Below, one piece after another: positions 38,599-40,033 of a stretch of DNA of 40,033 nt; position 1 is the first letter of the stretch, and each line of letters opens with the position of its first letter. Below the pieces are notes generated by a model. The model was not told the origin of the DNA. It worked only from the letters and a program-made list of their open reading frames with translations, and did no database searches. The translations under genes were made by a program, and so were the position numbers. Source of the DNA: an uncultured Alphaproteobacteria bacterium (lineage in GTDB: Bacteria; Pseudomonadota; Alphaproteobacteria; Rhizobiales; Aestuariivirgaceae). Location of the stretch: positions 1 to 40,033 of the forward strand of contig CALMZX010000101.1 of the NCBI GenBank assembly GCA_937870685.1. Reading direction: 5' to 3'.

Positions 38599-39855
38599 AT
38601 GAAATACAACAGCCCCTATGCAACAGCCTCCTGGGGCCAGATGGCCAAGGATTGGGAGGAAGGCGTCGACTACAGCCGGATGTCAAAGGAACGGCTGGCA
38701 CGGGCGCAGGCCGCCGTGCGCAATGCCGGGCTTGGCGGGGTTCTCTGCTTCAACTTCGACAACATCCGCTACGTGACGGCCACGCACATCGGCGAATGGG
38801 CCCGCGACAAGTTCTTCCGCTATGCGCTCTGCCCCGGAGAAGGCAGCCCCTTCCTGTGGGATCCCGCCCCTCCGGCCAAGCGCATCTCCTCGCCCTGGAT
38901 CAAGGACAACGTGGCGGCCCCCATCACCACCATGCAAGGTGCCATTCCGCCGACACTTGGCGTGCAGCAGGAGTTTGCGAGGCAGATCAAGAAGGCGCTG
39001 GTGCACTACGGCATCGCCAACCAGCCGCTTGGCGTTGACCTGATGGAACTCGGCATGCTGCGCGCCCTGGAGGCCGAAGGCATCGAAGTGGTCGATGGCC
39101 AGCAGGCCATGCTTGATGCGCGCGAGGTGAAGACGCCGGACGAGATCGAACTCCTGAAAATGGCGGCGGGCATGGTGGATGCCACCTACGTGGACATTGC
39201 CCGCGCCATCCGCCCCGGCACCAAGGAAAACGAACTGGTGGCCATCGCCAACGACCGCCTGTTCCGCATGGGCTCGGAGCGTGTCGAATGTATCAACTCC
39301 GTGTCCGGCCGCCGCGGCCGCCCGCATTCGCACACCTTTTCCGACCGCATGATCCAGCCGGGCGACATGATCTTCCTCGACATCATGCACAGCTACAACG
39401 GTTACCGCACCTGCTACTACCGCACCTTCATCTGCGGACAGCCCAACAACCACCAGATCGATGCCTATGAAACCGCCTCGAAATGGCTCGCCGCCTCCAT
39501 GGACATGGTGAAGCCCGGCGTGACGCCCGACGAGGTCGCTTCGGTTTGGCCCGATGCCCATGAGTTCGGCTACAAGAACGAAGACGAGGCCTTCCTGCTG
39601 CAATATGGCCACGGCGTCGGCATGTCGCTGTGGGAGCGGCCGATCTTCTCCAAGCGCTTCAAGGGCCAGACACGTCCGCTCAAGGAAGGCATGGTGTTTG
39701 CACTCGAAACCTGGAAAGGGTCCAACGACGGTTCGGGCGCGGCGCGCATCGAGGAGGAGGTCGTGGTCACGAAGAACGGTTGCGAGATCATCACCAACTA
39801 CCCCTCCGACCATCTGATCTCCTGCGGCCTTCCCGGCTGCGAGGTTGTGGCCTGA
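38599..39855 (+). CDS. M24-family (creatinase/aminopeptidase P-like) protein with an altered metal ligand
   Basis: A 418-residue pita-bread-fold protein. It has a creatinase-type N-terminal domain (to ~170) and a C-terminal M24 domain. The usual five metal ligands are Asp, Asp, His, Glu, Glu. Here Asp261, His338 (YGHGVG), Glu370 (ALETW) and Glu385 (IEEEV) are in place. The second Asp, 11 residues after the first, is Cys272 (NGYRTCYYRTF, where NGYxxDxTRTF is usual). M24 includes prolidases, creatinase (metal-free) and the DMSP lyase DddP. The change argues against ordinary aminopeptidase P activity. AGGAGGAAG precedes the ATG by a few bases, and the gene follows E2 by 19 bp, in one operon. Confidence 0.88.
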   Translation: MKYNSPYATASWGQMAKDWEEGVDYSRMSKERLARAQAAVRNAGLGGVLCFNFDNIRYVTATHIGEWARDKFFRYALCPGEGSPFLWDPAPPAKRISSPWIKDNVAAPITTMQGAIPPTLGVQQEFARQIKKALVHYGIANQPLGVDLMELGMLRALEAEGIEVVDGQQAMLDAREVKTPDEIELLKMAAGMVDATYVDIARAIRPGTKENELVAIANDRLFRMGSERVECINSVSGRRGRPHSHTFSDRMIQPGDMIFLDIMHSYNGYRTCYYRTFICGQPNNHQIDAYETASKWLAASMDMVKPGVTPDEVASVWPDAHEFGYKNEDEAFLLQYGHGVGMSLWERPIFSKRFKGQTRPLKEGMVFALETWKGSNDGSGAARIEEEVVVTKNGCEIITNYPSDHLISCGLPGCEVVA

Positions 39856-39864
39856 CGTCTGCCC

Positions 39865-40033
39865 ATGGTCTCCCGGTCCAACCATCGTCCGCGCATCCCC
39901 GTCACACTCGTCACGGGCTTCCTGGGCAGTGGCAAGACCACGCTGATCAACGCCGGGCTGAAATCGCCTGACCTGGCACGGACCGTTGTCGTGGTGAACG
40001 AGTTTGGCGAAGTCGGCCTCGACCACCAGCTCT
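39865..40033 (+). CDS. CobW/COG0523-family GTPase, N-terminal part (3' end outside window)
   Basis: The first 56 residues of a G3E-family P-loop GTPase of the CobW/COG0523 group, which insert or traffic metals (zinc, cobalt, nickel-type) into target proteins. It has Walker [11 protein letters not shown] (~18-27) and [15 protein letters not shown], matching the G3E segment after switch I. The start at 39865 lies 9 bp after the M24 stop, so it probably belongs to the same operon. A link to metal loading of the neighbouring M24 or zinc-type dehydrogenases is tempting but unproven. The metal-binding CxCC motif region is not reached within this window. Confidence 0.88.
   Translation, partial: MVSRSNHRPRIPVTLVTGFLGSGKTTLINAGLKSPDLARTVVVVNEFGEVGLDHQL

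Overview
The window reads as chromosomal DNA of a free-living alphaproteobacterium, most likely of the Rhizobiales/Hyphomicrobiales. The support is GC-rich DNA with GC-rich codon use, the dapE / truA-fmt-def neighbourhood, an RpoE-ChrR (ECF11-type) sigma pair, an FeS-containing bacterial photolyase, and sugar-type ABC importers with alphaproteobacterial-style regulators. I see no rRNA, tRNA, CRISPR array, insertion sequence or prophage block. Gene density is very high, with many 1-4 bp start/stop overlaps.

Region 1 (1-4866) is housekeeping plus one hydrolase. It holds the 3' end of dapE, a def-fmt-truA operon on the minus strand, and a large CocE/S15-type alpha/beta hydrolase on the plus strand.

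Region 2 (4864-10731) looks like a singlet-oxygen / photo-oxidative stress block. An ECF sigma factor is coupled to a ChrR-type zinc anti-sigma factor that keeps all the expected zinc ligands, followed by an SDR and a YqaA-like membrane protein. Facing it end to end is a three-gene lipid operon: FAD amine-oxidase-like protein, DUF1365 protein and a cyclopropane-synthase-like methyltransferase. This set resembles the methylated furan fatty acid genes (UfaD/UfaO/UfaM) of Rhodobacter. Similar TGATCC...CGTA promoter elements precede the sigma gene, the lipid operon and the photolyases.

Region 3 (10953-16347) is a complete oligopeptide/dipeptide-type ABC importer: a Tat-exported binding protein, a strong terminator hairpin, two permeases and one fused double ATPase.

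Region 4 (16319-19859) holds two unrelated photolyases back to back around one compact promoter region: an FeS-BCP (6-4)-type enzyme and a class I CPD-type enzyme. The latter is followed by a coupled FMN reductase. They fit the same stress regulon as region 2.

Region 5 (19884-23502) is mixed: a TPR lipoprotein, DUF952-pyrD, a LexA/CI-like S24 repressor with its own promoter and tandem repeat, and a VOC protein.

Region 6 (23519-40033) is the most unusual part and looks like an uncharacterised catabolic locus. A cytoplasmic regulator joins a winged helix to a MalE-like solute-binding fold. A minus-strand operon of eight genes plus a possible 38-residue leader encodes two zinc-type alcohol dehydrogenases, a Gfo/Idh/MocA oxidoreductase, a PRISE-family reductase (progesterone 5-beta-reductase/iridoid synthase-like), a sugar-type ABC importer with a fused ATPase-permease, and an SDR. 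Divergently, a plus-strand operon encodes acetoin-dehydrogenase-like E1 alpha, E1 beta and E2, an M24 protein with one altered metal ligand, and the start of a CobW-type GTPase. My inference is uptake and stepwise oxidation of a hydroxylated or keto compound, ending in thiolytic/oxidative cleavage by the TPP-lipoyl complex. The substrate cannot be read from the sequence.
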